Shown here piece by piece: positions 10,480 through 23,185 of a stretch of DNA of 64,000 bases; within the stretch, counting starts at the first letter, position 1; each line of letters starts with the position of its first letter. A program made the position numbers and the translations under genes. Source of the DNA: Ariolimax columbianus (taxonomy: Eukaryota > Mollusca > Gastropoda > Stylommatophora > Arionidae); assembly GCA_036924085.1 (NCBI GenBank), contig JAVGWX010000019.1, positions 3,941,641 through 4,005,640 on the forward strand. The letters run 5' to 3'. The notes under the pieces are model-generated. The model was not told the origin of the DNA. It ran no database searches and worked only from the letters and a program-made list of their open reading frames with translations.

Positions 10480-11084
10480 AGGAAGATGAAGAAAATGGGG
10501 ATGGTGAGGATGGCTGTCATGTTTAGGGTGTTGATGATGATGTTGATGATGTTGATGATGTTGATGATGTTGATGATGTTGATGATGTTGATGATGATGT
10601 TGATGATGATGATGTTGATGATGATGATGTTGATGACGATGTTGATGATGTTGATGATGATGTTGATGATGTTGATGATGATGTTGATGATGATGATGTT
10701 GATGATGATGATGTTGATGATGTTGTTGATGATGTTGATGATGATGTTGATGATGATGATGTTGATGATGATGATGTTGATGACGATGTTGATGATGTTG
10801 ATGATGATGTTGATGATGTTGATGATGATGTTGATGATGATGATGTTGATGATGATGATGTTGATGACGATGTTGATGATGTTGATGATGATGTTGATGA
10901 TGATGATGTTGATGATGATGATGTTGATGATGATTTTGATGATGTTGATGATGTTGATGATGATGTTGATGACGATGTTGATGATGTTGATGATGTTGAT
11001 GATGTTGATGATGATGATGATGATGATGTTGATGATGATGATGTTGATGATGATGTTGATGATGATTTTGATGATGATGATAAC
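10480..11084 (+). repeat. GAT/GTT triplet array (gatgatgtt-type)
   Basis: About 600 bp of gatgatgttgatgatgat-like sequence with a mosaic of 9-, 12- and 24-bp internal periods. Long ORFs (poly-I/N minus, poly-M/L plus) are by-products. It is followed by a G-run at 11090-11102. Confidence 0.95.
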
Positions 11085-11102
11085 GGGGTGGGGGGGGGGG
11101 GA

Positions 11103-11689
11103 GCGCATAAGAAAGGGGAACACGTCCATTAAATGTTAGATTAATACAGAGCTTAAGGTATTAACTCCACTTTGTTGGCGATAATGACCATAATGAGGAT
11201 GTTGATGTCCTTGATGACACTATTTGTTGACAATTTGACTGATGGACAGTCGAGGACAGAGATATCCAACTTGATATCTGTCGTGACATTGTCACTGGTG
11301 AAGTTGAAGCAGAAGATAAAGAAAACGTAGAGACAAAAGAGCGATGATATGGCTCGTATGATCCACCAATAGAGCGACAATATAAATCTGTAGAGGTCGA
11401 CTTTAGTTCCAGAAACGTTGGGCGGTATTAGTTGGCGCAGTACAGCTTGAACCGGTTACCATTAATTGGAGATCCTATTTGAGAACAGAAAGTGGGTAGG
11501 GACACTGATTGAAGGCCGGTTGCTCTTAGGAGAATGCTTTTCTCTCTTCAGTTGGTGAATTAATTAGTCGAGATGGAGCCCAGATTTCTGGCCTTAAAAT
11601 GGAGGATTTCTTTTTCTGGGATCAGTAGAAACCAGCATACATAGGACGGTATCGATCCATCTCATGAGGTGTTTCATGTGAGGGATCGA
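11103..11689. other. Unassigned spacer
   Basis: No recognisable gene. A 75-codon minus ORF at 11153-11380 contains hydrophobic stretches but no known motif. Confidence 0.4.
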
Positions 11690-12400
11690 TTGTACATTAG
11701 TATCACATTATTTGGCTCGTGTGTACATTGGTATCACATTAGTTGGCTCGTGAGTACATTGGTAGGGTATTTCTGGCTAGCGTGTACATCGGTATCACAT
11801 TTGTTGACTTGTGTGTACATTGTTATCACATTAGGTGGCTAGTGGGTACATTAGTATCACATTAGTTGGCTCGTGTGTACATTGGTATCACATTAGTTGG
11901 CTCGTATGTACATTAGTATCACATTAGTTGGCTCATGTGTACATTAGTATCACATTTATTGGCTCATGTGTACATTAGTATCACATTAGTTGGCTCATGT
12001 GTACATTAGTATCACATTTGTTGGCTCATGTGTACATTAGTATCACATTTGTTGGCTTGTGTGTACAATGGTATCACATTTGTTGGCTTGTGTGTACATT
12101 GATATCGCATTTGTTGACTCGTGTGCACATTGTTATCACATTAGGTGGCTAGTGTGTACATTCGTATCACATATGCTAGCTCATGTGAACATTGTTTCAC
12201 ATTTGGCTCGATTGTAAATTTGTATCGCATTTTGGTGGATCGAGTGTACATTGATATTACATTTCTTGGCTAGTGTGTACATTGTTAGGACATAAGTCCA
12301 CTCGCTCTGTACAATGATATCACATTAGGTAACTCATTTCAACATTAGCGTCACATTTGTGACAAGAGGAATGACAGTCTTCGTCTCGATAATAAAATAG
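11690..12400 (+). repeat. 31-bp minisatellite, about 22 units, diverging at its 3' side
   Basis: Units contain gtgtacattagtatcacatt and ttggctc, with period 31. The centre (about 11830-12060) is homogeneous, while units after 12120 carry indels and substitutions, as expected at the old edge of an array. Confidence 0.9.
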
Positions 12401-12654
12401 TATCACCGTATGGCTTAGCTCGTGTGTTTGTTCATTTACATGATAACTTTAACACATGTGTAGGCTGGATTACACATCAGTATTGCCTTGGTGGGCTCAT
12501 TTATCCCTTCGCTTCCCTTTTGTGGATTCGTTTATACATTAATGCATATGTTTTCGCTGATTCATATATATCAGAAGTAAAAAGTCATTTGAAGGTAATT
12601 ATCAGTTGTACTACAAATAAGTAGTATTCAGAGGTCAAACATCCTGTCTCTGAT
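12401..12654. other. Unassigned spacer
   Basis: No recognisable gene or repeat. Confidence 0.4.
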
Positions 12655-13170
12655 TTCGAGCAATTCTGGAAAATGTAACATGTTTAACAGTGCCCTGACT
12701 AAATTGAAAAATGTTTAACAGTGCCATGACTAAGCTGTAACATGCTTAATAGTGTCATGACTAAGCTGTAACAGGTTTAACAGTGTCATGACTAAATTGA
12801 AACATGTTTAACAGCGCCATGACTAAGCTGTAACATGCTTAACAGTGTCATGACTAAGCTGTAACAGGTTTAACAGTGTCATGACTAAATTGTAACATGT
12901 TTAACAGTGCCATGACTAAGCTGTAACATGCTTTAAAGTGTCATGACTAAGCTGTAACAGGTTTAACAGTGTCATGACTAAATTGTAACATGTTTAACAG
13001 TGCCATGACTAAGCGGTAACATGCTTAACAGTGTCATGACTAAGCTATAACAGGTTTAACAGTGTCATGACTAAATTGTAACATGTTTAACAGTACCATG
13101 ACTAAGCTGTAACATGCTTAACAGTGTCATGACTAAGCTGTAACAGGTTTAACAGCGTCATGACTAAGTT
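12655..13170 (+). repeat. 31-bp minisatellite with 93-bp higher-order repeat
   Basis: Units contain taacatgtttaacagtg and catgactaa, with period 31. Three variants (aaattgtaacatgtttaac, gctgtaacatgcttaac, gctgtaacaggtttaac) repeat in fixed order, giving a 93-bp unit seen about five times. Confidence 0.95.
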
Positions 13171-14165
13171 ACCTCAATGTCTCACGAGATTGCGTACGTT
13201 TAAAAGCAAATGTAGGTATATTTATTATTTGAGGGGAACTTGTGAGAGCTGATACGAACTATGTACTACAAGTGAGCAAGAGCGATTATATGTATACGTA
13301 TCTCTCGATATCTGCATCGATACCCGGGACAAGAAGATAGTAGCTTTGTCCCTCCAGAATAATAATGGAAGCACTGTTTTTAGAGCTTTCTTTTAAATCG
13401 AGAAAAATATTGCAGGGATTGTTTCTAGATCTTTCTTTCCTCCGCATAAGGCTCTACTCCACACTAAGTAGGCGTATGGCACGTGTGATTGGCTGGCTTA
13501 CAACATAACGTAGCCAGAAGATCTGGATACATAGCATTGGGCTGGTCACATGACAAATGGATGATGAAATCCAAGCCTTCTACGGTGTCAGCAAACGATG
13601 GCACAAGAACGTAGACGCACGCACCCTCACGTCGCTCAACGGCCCAAGTGGACAGACAAATGAACGGACAAATGGACGGACAAGTGGACAATTAATCGAC
13701 GGACAAGTGAACCGATCAAAACAGATACCTGACCATGATACTACTTGTACGTAGCGGTTCATTTTTGAACATCCGGTTCCTAGGTTTGCCATACATAACA
13801 GCAGCATGTGCCATGTGTTTCCTCGCTCATTCTTTCTTAGATTGGTTGTCTTATAATGCGTTTCTTTTCGTCTCCTTTAAGATCAGATAAGGGGTCTTTT
13901 TCTGTAATTACTTATAATAGGTTTGTAAGACAAGACAGGTCTAATATGTACTAGGACACGATACCACGCAGTGCGACTGGGTACTTTAGGGTATATTAGG
14001 CCAATCCCTATCGTACTTCGTCGTTTCACGCAGGCTAGTTGATAAGAGTCAGTTGGCGGCAGTATTCTTTGCAAGAAGCGGAAATGTGACAAGAAGAGGA
14101 GGAAGTGAAGATATACGCGAAACAATAAAATAACATAAGCAGAGATAAATCACCAAAGCAAGGGT
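13171..14165. other. Unassigned spacer
   Basis: Mostly unique sequence. A short imperfect 12-bp repeat (gacggacaagtg-like) lies at about 13658-13710. ORFs at 13464-13807 and 13883-14125 show no recognisable domain. Confidence 0.4.
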
Positions 14166-14169
14166 CGAG

Positions 14170-14790
14170 CACACGAAGGGAGAGAACTCACTTACAAATG
14201 ACCATCATTCTAAGGGAAAGAACTCACTTACAAAGAACGAGCACTTGAGGGAAAGAACTCACTTACAAAGAACGACCACTCTAAGGGAAAGAACTCACTT
14301 ACAAAGAACAAGCACTCTAAGGGAAAGAACTCACTTACAAAGAATGACCACGCTAAGGGAAAGAACTCACTTACAATGAACGAGCACTGTAAGGGAAAGA
14401 ACTCACAAAGAACGAGCACTTTAAGGGAAAGAACTCACTTACAAAGAACGAGCAATATAAGGGAAAGAACTCACTTACAAAGAACGACCACTCTAAGGGA
14501 AAGAACTCACTTACAAAGAACGACCACTCTAAGGGAAAGAACTCACTTACAAAGAACGACCATGCTAAGGAAAAGGACTCACATATAAATGACGAGCACT
14601 CTAAGGGAGAGAACACACCTACAAATGACGATAAATCTAAAGGAGAGAACACATACAAATGACGATAAATCTAAGGGAGAGAACTCACATACAAATGACA
14701 ATAAATCTAAGGGAGAGAACTAACCAACAAATGACGATAAATCTAAGGGAGAGAACTCACCTATAAATGACGAGCACTCTAAGGAGCCTA
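14170..14790 (+). repeat. 36-bp minisatellite, about 17 units in two subfamilies
   Basis: Units contain gaactcacttacaaagaacg and ctaaggga, with period 36. From about 14590 the subfamily changes to gagaacNcacNtacaaatgac plus gataaatctaa, so the array has two homogenised halves. Confidence 0.95.
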
Positions 14791-15515
14791 AGGAACAGCG
14801 ATTGGGGAAGCTTGTTGAGTTGCAGCTTCACTTTACGAACTAAAGAAGACGGCCCACTCCAGCAGTCAGGGACAGGCTATAACTGGACCTCCGTGTTTGC
14901 AAGAGAATTAAAGTGAATCAGAGAGGGAATGAGATTCCGACAGTTTTTCAAGATGAAACTGCGTCACTACAAAACATTTTAAATGAGCTCTTGAGAATCA
15001 TGACGATGTGAGGTCTTTGCCTGTTTCAAGGAGGGAAACCTCATTTTTCTATGCGCCTCCATATTTCTTGCCTATTTTCCAGCCTGACAAGCAAAATCTT
15101 CGTTGCTGTTTCTTTGTGCCCATGTGGACATGTTCACATGTTTTTGGCCTGTCCATTTCCTGATGTTGTCAGAGAACGTCTTTTTCTCTCTGTCTTCTTC
15201 TACTCCACTTGCCCGTAGTCTCCCATTCAGTAAAAATGACTTTAATACCCCTTGGCTTTTTTAAACCTTCAATTTGCATTATTCTGTCCTTCGTAGTTTG
15301 CTGTTTGTTGTTGGTTATGTTACCATAAATAATCATATTAACAACAACCACATCCGAAGTAACATTGACTGCGTTCATTTCCAAGATTGTCGTGCATGCT
15401 GGGGAAGGGGGGTGATGAATAAAGGCCTTTATCCTAGTTGGCATTACATAGTGTGCAGGCTAGATATCTGATTTCACCCTACAAGAAAAATAATGTACTG
15501 CATACCACGGTTTTA
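14791..15515. other. Unassigned spacer
   Basis: No supported gene, RNA or repeat. Confidence 0.4.
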
Positions 15516-15519
15516 GGAC

Positions 15520-15815
15520 CAGTTTATGGTTGATCAGGAAATAGATCACCTAACCGATTGGTCAGGAAATAAGTCTCATAACCGGTTGGTCAGGAAATAA
15601 GTCTCATAACCGGTTGGTCGGGAAATAAGTCTCATAACCGGTTGGTCAGGGAATAAGTCTCATAACCGGTTGGTCAGGAAATAAGTCTCCTAACCGGTTG
15701 GTCAGGAAATAAGTCTCATAACCGGTTGGTCAGGGAATGAGTCTCCTAACCGGTTGGTCAGGAAATAGGTCACCTAACCGGTTGGTCAGGAAATAAGTTA
15801 CCTAACCGGTTGGTC
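15520..15815 (+). repeat. 28-bp minisatellite, about 10 units
   Basis: Units read aaccggttggtcaggaaata followed by agtctcat, with period 28. The unit contains the palindrome aaccggtt. Confidence 0.95.
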
Positions 15816-16329
15816 ATGTAATCTTCAAAATTTTTTATTATTTCGTTAAAAAGTGCTTCCCTGGAGGCTAACCATTTCATGGACCGCTATTATTGGTTGT
15901 CACCCTTTAAGATCGTAATCGTGTCTCCTAGTATCGGTCCGCATCACACGAAACAGTTGAAACCCTCACTGATAAATCTATCCGATTCGTTATTGCAAAT
16001 GTTGGTCACTACAAAGAAATACATATTTAAGTTTAGTTGAAAAAAACCAGGAGACAGTAGGACTCAGATTCAAGGCGGCAAGAAACACAAAAGGGAGAAC
16101 ACATTATCACGATAAGGCCTTAGTCAATAACAATGCATACAAATAAAGATTTACAGCAAAAACTATACATATAAACAATGCAAGTTGGTGGCTATTTACA
16201 ACAAAAAAGATGGCAGAAGTAATCTAAGTAATGTCAGAAATAGTTGTCACGGTAGATGAGCTAACTATAGGTGGTGCAAATGGGGGTAGGAAATAATCAT
16301 TACATACATGCATCCCAGGTCGACATGGA
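15816..16329. other. Unassigned AT-rich spacer
   Basis: No supported feature. Confidence 0.4.
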
Positions 16330-16600
16330 TCGTGTTACATAGAGGGGCATGATTATGTATGGAATGCAGACAAAGGAGATACTGATTGCTGATAGGCTAA
16401 AGGCTCAGAGTTTGAGGACATGCCACACCATGCGATGCCGCAAACGGTCCAGACTTTTCTTGCATATACTGTGGAAGACGCTTCTCTGCCTGGATTGGTC
16501 TTACGAGTCACATTTGTTGCCGTCATGGACTGAAGTTACATCCGTTTTGTCAAAGCACAACTACTATCGTCTGACAAGACGGAAAGAGTCAATGATACAT
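16330..16600 (+). mobile_element. LINE 3' terminal fragment with zinc-finger tail
   Basis: Around 16438-16540 one plus frame reads DFSCIYCGRRFSAWIGLTSH, a CxxC...H finger of the kind found at the C-terminus of many endonuclease-type LINE ORF2 proteins (C..C.R.....RIGL.SH). Just upstream is a short Lys/Arg-rich stretch as expected. No RT domain remains. It is followed directly by CA- and GATA-type simple repeats, possibly an expanded 3' tail. Confidence 0.6.
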
Positions 16601-16602
16601 AC

Positions 16603-16885
16603 ACACATGCACACACTCACACACACACGTACACACACACACGCTCGTACACACACGCACACGTAAACACATACAGACAGGCATTAGATAGACTCGTAGA
16701 AAGACTTGCAGATAGACTTGTAAATTGGCGGGTAGCTAGACGGATAGATAGATAGGTAGAAAGATAGAAGAGCAGAAAGACGGGTAGAAAGATTGGTAGT
16801 GAGATGGGAAGACAGACAGAGAGACAGAGACAGAAAGACAGACTTGTGTATAGTCAAGTAGACAGACATATAGAGACAGACATAC
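16603..16885 (+). repeat. CA-rich then GATA/GACA-rich simple repeats
   Basis: 16603-16680 is acacac-rich. 16690-16885 is an imperfect agatagatagg/agacagac tract. No coding signal. Confidence 0.85.
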
Positions 16886-19849
16886 ACACGCGCACGTACA
16901 AATCTTCATTCACCTGCCACTGGAGATGGTCGTATCCAACCTTCCATCTAGAAACCTTAGCCATCTTTTAGTGAATCCTGATCCATTTGTCTCTTGTACG
17001 TATAAACATAGAAATACACACAATCATATAGATACATACACTGCACACACATGTAAATATAGATACATATATACGTATATACATAGAGATTTACAACAAG
17101 TGATATGTCCTTAACGCAATGCACATTTCTTTGAGTTTGTGTCTCTGCACAGTATCTCTCCCAGACTTGTTTATGTTTTAAACTGTTGACCTTCACTAAC
17201 GCCACATCTTCCATATATTTATATTTAAACTGAGACAGCCGTTCACCATGCTTATCAGTGTCATTGGGTTTGTCTCGCCGATGAAGAACCGGGTGCAATC
17301 ATCTGTCTGGACACTGTGACGTCTACCAAGAGGTAAATGTACACCTGACCTACAGTTAGTGAACATGTAGCGACGAGGAAGCGAACGAACTCGATCTAAA
17401 CAGAGTAACGAGAGACCTAGCGTGGTCATGTCTGCAACACTTCATCCATGGCGGCATGCTTTCATATGTTTCTATGGCTGTCACTGATCCTTTATGGAAT
17501 CGTAAATGTTTAGCCTGATCCAAATGGTATTGTATGGCTGAGAGCGTGGCAACTAGACCTTAGATGGTAGTGTATTTCTTGTCAACAGAAAACCACATCC
17601 GGTATATAGCTAAGAATTAGTGCCAATTCCATGAACATGATGGATTGCGCAATGACTTTCTAGAAATGGGGGAAAACCTGAGTGATTGTGATTTAATCGA
17701 TCAATCTATCAATCAGTCCACACGTTTTCAGTTCTTTGTGGAGCATAAGTGTTCAGCAACTACAAGCCAATCGAGCAGAGTTCAAATCTGTTGACGTTTC
17801 AATGGATTAAAGATTCTACAAGATGGCGTGACCATTCCAATTCACAGCCCTCCTTCGTCGTCTTTTACCACACGACTTACAGTGCTACTATTCTCTGTTC
17901 GGAGGTTACTTTATATGATAACAAAGTTGTGTGCGATTTTTAATTCAATCTGCTAGTGATTGAATATTGATGGGAAACGGTTCCATCCTCGGCACCCGGT
18001 GGTGACATTGTGGAATGTGCAGGTCGTTCGTGGTTGACCAGATTGTGTAATGTGTTTGACATTGTTGGACACCTGGCAATAAGTATTTCCTTGGGTGTGG
18101 AATCCTGGGCTAGCTAACGGAATGTGTTGTAGAATCGTGTATGCATGGGTGCACTTGCGGCAGTGATGTTCGTGTGCATGATTTAACTTGTTGAAGTATT
18201 TGCTTCGTCTCATGTGTTTTGTTGTAAATTGGAAGATTGTACTCTGCTGCAATTGGCTTCCTTAATTGTGAATTAGTGAGTAATTATTCTATACATGGTG
18301 AATGTGGTACATTACTTCCGGTTGGTTCAGCTAGTCAACTGTGATGTTTGTGTGAAGTATTTTTTCTTGTGGTCACAATATGTTGATTGGATAGAATTAG
18401 ACTGGCAGCTGTTTCATAACTTGTGACTTTGATGTTGACTACTGTTTGTATGCTGTTCAGGTCTAGTTAATCACTACCTATATCTTGCTCAAAATCAGAG
18501 AGCAATCAGTCATTTTTATTTCTCTACTAATGTTTAATGGATAACAAGAACCTTTTATAACTTACAACCCCCATAATGACACGCAATGACCACCTACAAA
18601 TTGTGACAAGGAAGAATATATGCTGTATATACGAGCTACAGTCATGTTTTAACAACATATTTAGAAGAGTGCGAACCAGAAATGTGTTTACTTACTTTTC
18701 AGCACAGCCCACGTGCATGTCAACAAACTTTGTCTATCTGTCCATTAGCTTGTAGGTGTCCTCTAGGAAAATAGTATTTGGTGTGACCGTTAACCAATTG
18801 TGCCCCGCCTTCATTACCTCGTTGTCGGCTGGCTTGAGACACTTTCCTATAATCGAGGCAATCATGGACAATTTTGTGCGCAGCCCTTGACGTGTGTTGA
18901 AATATACGGCTATTTCGTCAATAACGAATAGCCTGTTGCCACGGACTAGCTGGTCGATCTACTGTTTCATTGTGAAAGTTGTACTGCTTATTAGTTTCTC
19001 GCGTTACAGTTCCACAATAACATATGTCTTCTATTTTGAAATCGTTATATCCATTTACACTTTTCTCTGACTCAAACAGCTGTTTTTAATCTGAATTTTC
19101 ATTCTCCTGTAGATTTGTGATGACTTCACACTATCTAGTCAAACAAATAAAAAACAAGTTGATGCAAGACCACATTGGGGCGGCCATGTTGTATGCTATT
19201 TTAAGAATGCAAATACTGCTTGACCGTCCCAATTCTTAAACGGAGCATCGCTGAAGAGCCATTCTGTTTCATCAAACAAGATTGTGCGTTGATAATGCTC
19301 TTCCGTGCACTTTATAATAAAATTGCTTTTACCTAATGAGTGTCCCTCGTGTATATATATATGCAGAAACAGAGCCAAACACACATGAGGACAAGTCAAT
19401 AAATATGCCACAAATTACTATTTAAAAAACACTAAATTACATACGAACTTGGAAACCATTTATTATTGCACTTACATTGTCCTTTATTTGTCAGCACAAC
19501 TTCCCAACCAGCATCACCCATAGGCTGCACGGACTCACCCTGGTGGCCACGTTTCCCCTTCTCTCCCCTCTCACCTCACTCTGTTTCATTTGACTCTGTC
19601 CTACAGTCACACTCTTGCACAACTTTCACACACGCCCTCGTGGTAAAGCCCTTCCATTGCACTTTGGTTGGGCTAGCTTCTGAGGGCGCACAAACCTAGC
19701 ATAGGTACATACAGACCCACACATGCATCCAAGCACTGGTTTATGCGTCCTGATATCGCCCAATGGACTACGGTCTGAGGTGGAAAATGGCGCGCCTCCG
19801 CCAGTAGAAACTAGTGAGGCAAACATCTAAGCAAAAAAAAAAAACCAGC
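16886..19849. other. Long stretch without recognised features
   Basis: About 3 kb of mostly unique sequence. Short ORFs (for example 17196-17429 minus, 17953-18252 minus, 19196-19411 minus) have no recognisable domain. At 19834-19845 an A-run follows atctaagc and could be the 3' tail of an unidentified retroelement. Confidence 0.4.
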
Positions 19850-20162
19850 ATCACCAACATTGATACACTTATCCCGTCACTTTATCAGTCCACCAACATT
19901 GATACACTAATCCCGTCACTTTATCAGTCCACCAACATTGATACACTAATCCCGTCACTTTATCAGTCCACCAACATTGATACACTAATCCCGTCACTTT
20001 ATCAGTCCACCAACATTGATACACTTATCCCGTCACTTTATCAGTCCACCAACATTGATACACTAATCCCGTCACTTTATCAGTCCACCAACATTGATAC
20101 ACTTATCCCGTCACTTTATCAGTCCACCAACATTGATACACTTATCCCGTCACTTTATCAGT
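19850..20162 (+). repeat. 39-bp minisatellite, 8 units
   Basis: Units contain accaacattgatacactaat and cccgtcactttatcagtcc, with period 39. One plus frame encodes TNIDTLIPSLYQS eight times. The array immediately follows an A-run at 19834-19845. Confidence 0.95.
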
Positions 20163-20217
20163 CAATCAAAACCTGGAGAAATGACGTCTTCGGTCTGTTG
20201 TCTCAGCCACATTTGCA

Positions 20218-20284
20218 GTTTACGTTCAGCTTCTCGTTCAGCTTCTCATTCAGCTTCTCGTTCAGCTTCTCGTTCAGCTTCTTG
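20218..20284 (+). repeat. 12-bp tandem repeat, about 5.5 units
   Basis: The unit gttcagcttctc is repeated with one-base variants. Confidence 0.95.
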
Positions 20285-20439
20285 GACATTCGTCAAACGT
20301 TACACGCCAATTTGTATGTTTTTAGGGCACCAAACAGGGGGAATTTGGTCGGCGCTTAATCGGGACCAGAAGGAGGTTGTTAATGCAAACCTTAGTTATT
20401 CAATTTTCTCATAGATTAATGAGGCGTCAACATATGTGC

Positions 20440-20612
20440 CTTCGGTCTGAAACATTTGACAGTTGTGCTGAGACATTGGGCACTTTGATCTGAAACATTT
20501 GACAGTCGTACTGAAACATTAGGCACTTTGATCTGAAACATGTTACAGTCGTGCTGAGACATTGGGCACTTTGATCTGAAACATTTATCAGTCGTGCTGA
20601 GATATTGCGGCC
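20440..20612 (+). repeat. 43-bp tandem repeat, about 4 units
   Basis: Units contain gtgctgagacattgggcact and ttgatctgaaacattt, starting at 20465, 20508 and so on. Confidence 0.95.
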
Positions 20613-21060
20613 TTTGGTGTGTTTGGCATATTTCGTTTCCAGCACGTTGCGCTGTCTTGCTAATCATCTCTAGTTTTTAGATGTACCCAAGTTACCTAGT
20701 AGTAAACAGGAGTTTTGGTACCAACAATTTTATTTCCTAAATAAAAATCCCATTTTGACCTACCGGCTTGATCTGTCTAGATCAGAGTAGCCAGAGATTG
20801 TAACCTCGCTCTTTCTCCTGTTAGCATGAGCAGTGTCTTTGCGAGAGGTCCAGACGCTGAAATTCAAACTCTGGTGGTGGTGGTAGTGAGTGGGGAAGAG
20901 CGAGACGAATTTAAGTCCATTGTACCTGCAGTTGGAATGAAGTGCTTATTCTTAATTCAAATCTTGGTTACGGCATCATTTGGAACCAACAGAAAAGGAA
21001 CTTAGATGGATTACACAGAACTTGCAGATAAAATAATTTGAATGATCATACAGATTTAAT
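20613..21060. other. Unassigned spacer
   Basis: No supported feature. Confidence 0.4.
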
Positions 21061-21069
21061 AGTACAAGT

Positions 21070-21318
21070 GTGGACGGTCTGGCCTAGTGGTTAAGTGACC
21101 CGGCTCACAATCTAAAGGTGCTGGGTTCGATCCCCATCACAGCACCTGCCGTTACCCCGGGGAAACAAACCCTTAGAAAAAATGCAGGAGGATACAGACC
21201 CTTACATGAAATGAATGGTGAAGTCGGATGCACTGGGTCGACAGGCGCAGAATAAAAACCATAGTGCAACGCACACAGCCTTAGTGAATAGAGAAATAAG
21301 GCGAACGCAAAAAAAATT
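21070..21318 (+). mobile_element. SINE-A copy 2 (tRNA-derived SINE)
   Basis: The A box lies at 21080-21090 (tggcctagtgg) and the B box at 21123-21135 (gggttcgatcccc). The body contains ccccggggaaacaaaccctta, gaagtcggatgcactggg and gtgcaacgcacac, and the tail gcgaacgcaaaaaaaa ends at about 21317. A near-match direct repeat, gtacaagtg at 21062-21070 and gtacaggtg just after the tail, is a likely target-site duplication. It is not a functional tRNA gene: only the two promoter boxes are tRNA-like and the body is SINE-specific. Confidence 0.9.
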
Positions 21319-21614
21319 GTACAGGTGATGTGAAGGATTACATGTAGAAGTGATTCGATGAATGAGATCGATCCAGTGGGGTCCTGAACGAGCATGCCTG
21401 GTGACACCAGTGGCACAGTGTCTCTCAGACGCTTATGCTTCCATCGTACAAGACCGTGGTCCTGTTCCTTTCTGTATGAATTCCAGCTGAATGTTGAGGC
21501 CACAGCCTTTAGTAGGATAGGACAGTGAACGAGGATCAGGCGAAATCATTTTAAATCTACCCAGTCCAGTTGGGCCCCTGATGTGTCCACTTTCCCAATT
21601 GGTAGTTAATTTAG
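21319..21614. other. Unassigned spacer
   Basis: No supported feature. Confidence 0.4.
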
Positions 21615-21619
21615 ATGGC

Positions 21620-22230
21620 GGGACTTAGGTCAAAACGCGCTGGTGCTAGGCCAAAAGGCGCCGTTACTAGACTGAAAAGCGCCGTTACTAGACCAAAAGG
21701 TGCCGTTACTAGACTAAAAGGCGCCGTTACTAGACCAAAAGGCGCCGTTACTAGACTAAAAGGCGCCGTTACTAGACCAAAAAGCGCCGTTACTAGACCA
21801 AAAGGCGCGGTTCCTAGGCAAAAAGGCGCCGTTACTAGACCTAAAGGAGCCGTTATTAGACCAAAAGGCGCCGCTGCTCGACCAAAAGGCGTCGCTACTA
21901 GACCAAAACGAGCCGGTACTAGGCCAAAAGGCGCCAGTTCTAGACCAAAACACGCCGGTACTAGACCAAAAGGCGCCGGTACTAGACCAAAACGAGCCGG
22001 TACTAGGCCAAAAGGCGCCAGTTCTAGACCAAAACACGCCGGTACTAGACCAAAAGGCGCCGGTACTAGACCAAAACGAGCCGGTACTAGGCCAAAAGGC
22101 GCCAGTTCTAGACCAAAACACGCCGGTACTAGACTAAAAGGCGCCGGCGCTAGACCAAAAGGCGCCGGCGCTAGACCAATAAGGCGACGGCACTAGACCA
22201 AAATTCGCCGGTACAAGGCCAAAAGCTCGC
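21620..22230 (+). repeat. 21-bp minisatellite, about 28 units, with 84-bp higher-order repeat
   Basis: The unit is close to gccgttactagaccaaaaggc. From about 21908 a four-unit block (84 bp) containing gagccggtactagg and agttctagaccaaaacac repeats three times (21908, 21992, 22076). One plus frame is a heptad (RPKGAVT-like) and one minus frame is FWSSTGA-like; both are by-products of a period divisible by three. Confidence 0.95.
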
Positions 22231-22595
22231 CGGAAATCACATCTTCAGTCTGCTGTGACTCTATATGGATATTGCTCTACAAAGATGCCGATCTGTATGA
22301 ATGTCGCTCCATGTGAATTTCGCTAAATATTTACAATGCTCAATACTGATGTGAATCAATATGGATATCACTTTTTATGGATGTGATTGGATGTGGATGT
22401 GACTATGTGGATGTCGCTGTATATAAAAATTGTCTTATCTGGATATCACCGCACAGGAAAATGACACTGTCACTGAATATGGATATGCCTTTATATGGAT
22501 ATCACTCTACAGGGGTGTAATTGTAAATGGATATTTCTCTATAAGGATATTATATGTATATCAATCTATTTAGATGGCACTCTACATGGATGTGA
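22231..22595 (+). repeat. Degenerate tatggatat-rich tract
   Basis: Loosely repeated words such as tatggatatcac and gtggatgtgac, decayed relatives of the arrays that follow. Confidence 0.5.
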
Positions 22596-22880
22596 CGCTG
22601 GATGTTACTCTGTATGGATGGCGCCTTATGTAGTTGTGACTGTCACTCTTTGTGGATGTCACTCTATTGAGATGCCACTCTATGTGGATGTCACTCTATG
22701 GGGATGTCACTCAATGGGAATGTCACTTTATGTGGATGTCACTCTATTGAGGTGTCACTCTATGGGGATGTCCCTTTATGTGGATGTCACTCTATGGGGA
22801 TGTCACTCTATGGAGATGTCACTCTATGGGGATGCCACTTTATATGGATGTCACTCTGTACGGTAATGATTCTACATGGA
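22596..22880 (+). repeat. 18-bp minisatellite, about 14 units
   Basis: The unit is close to tatgtggatgtcactc, with variants gggga, ggaga and ttgag. It grades into the 24-bp array downstream. Confidence 0.85.
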
Positions 22881-22954
22881 TATGATAATTTAGACATTTG
22901 ACTCTATAGGAATGTCACTCTATATGAACAATGCCTGAAATGTATCTCGCCCTA

Positions 22955-23185
22955 TATGGATGTGACTCTCTCACACTATGTGGATGTGACTCTCTCACTC
23001 TATGTGGATGTGACTCTCTCACTCTATGTGGATGTGACTCTCTCACTCTATGTGGATTGGACTCTCTCACTCTATGTGGGTGTGACTCTCTCACTCTATG
23101 TGGATGTGACTCTCTCACTCTATGTGGATGTGACTCTCTCACTCTATGTGGATGTGACTCTCACTCTATATGAATGTGACTCCCT
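22955..23185 (+). repeat. 24-bp minisatellite, about 9 units
   Basis: The unit ctctatgtggatgtgactct plus ctca derives from the 18-bp motif by a 6-bp addition (ctctca), showing one array evolving from another. Confidence 0.95.

Noticed and set aside
10437..11139. Ile/Asn-rich (minus) and Met/Leu-rich (plus) ORFs of over 220 codons
   Set aside because: Explained by the gatgatgtt repeat.
17000..17110. Telomere-like or centromere-like repeats at any position in the window
   Set aside because: No (TTAGGG)n run seen on either strand. The 40-bp satellite at the end could be of any chromosomal location.
19196..19411. A minus-strand ORF with a possible transposase-like segment (FDETEWLF)
   Set aside because: Too short; no second motif of any transposase family found on either side.
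21070..21145. A functional tRNA gene (also considered at 32205-32260 and 38876-38950)
   Set aside because: A and B boxes are present but acceptor and anticodon stems do not pair convincingly by eye, and the sequence continues into a SINE body with an A-rich tail.
21615..22196. A Lys/Arg/Pro-rich heptad ORF that looks like a histone H1-like or DNA-binding tail
   Set aside because: Product of the 21-bp minisatellite; the antisense frame is open as well.
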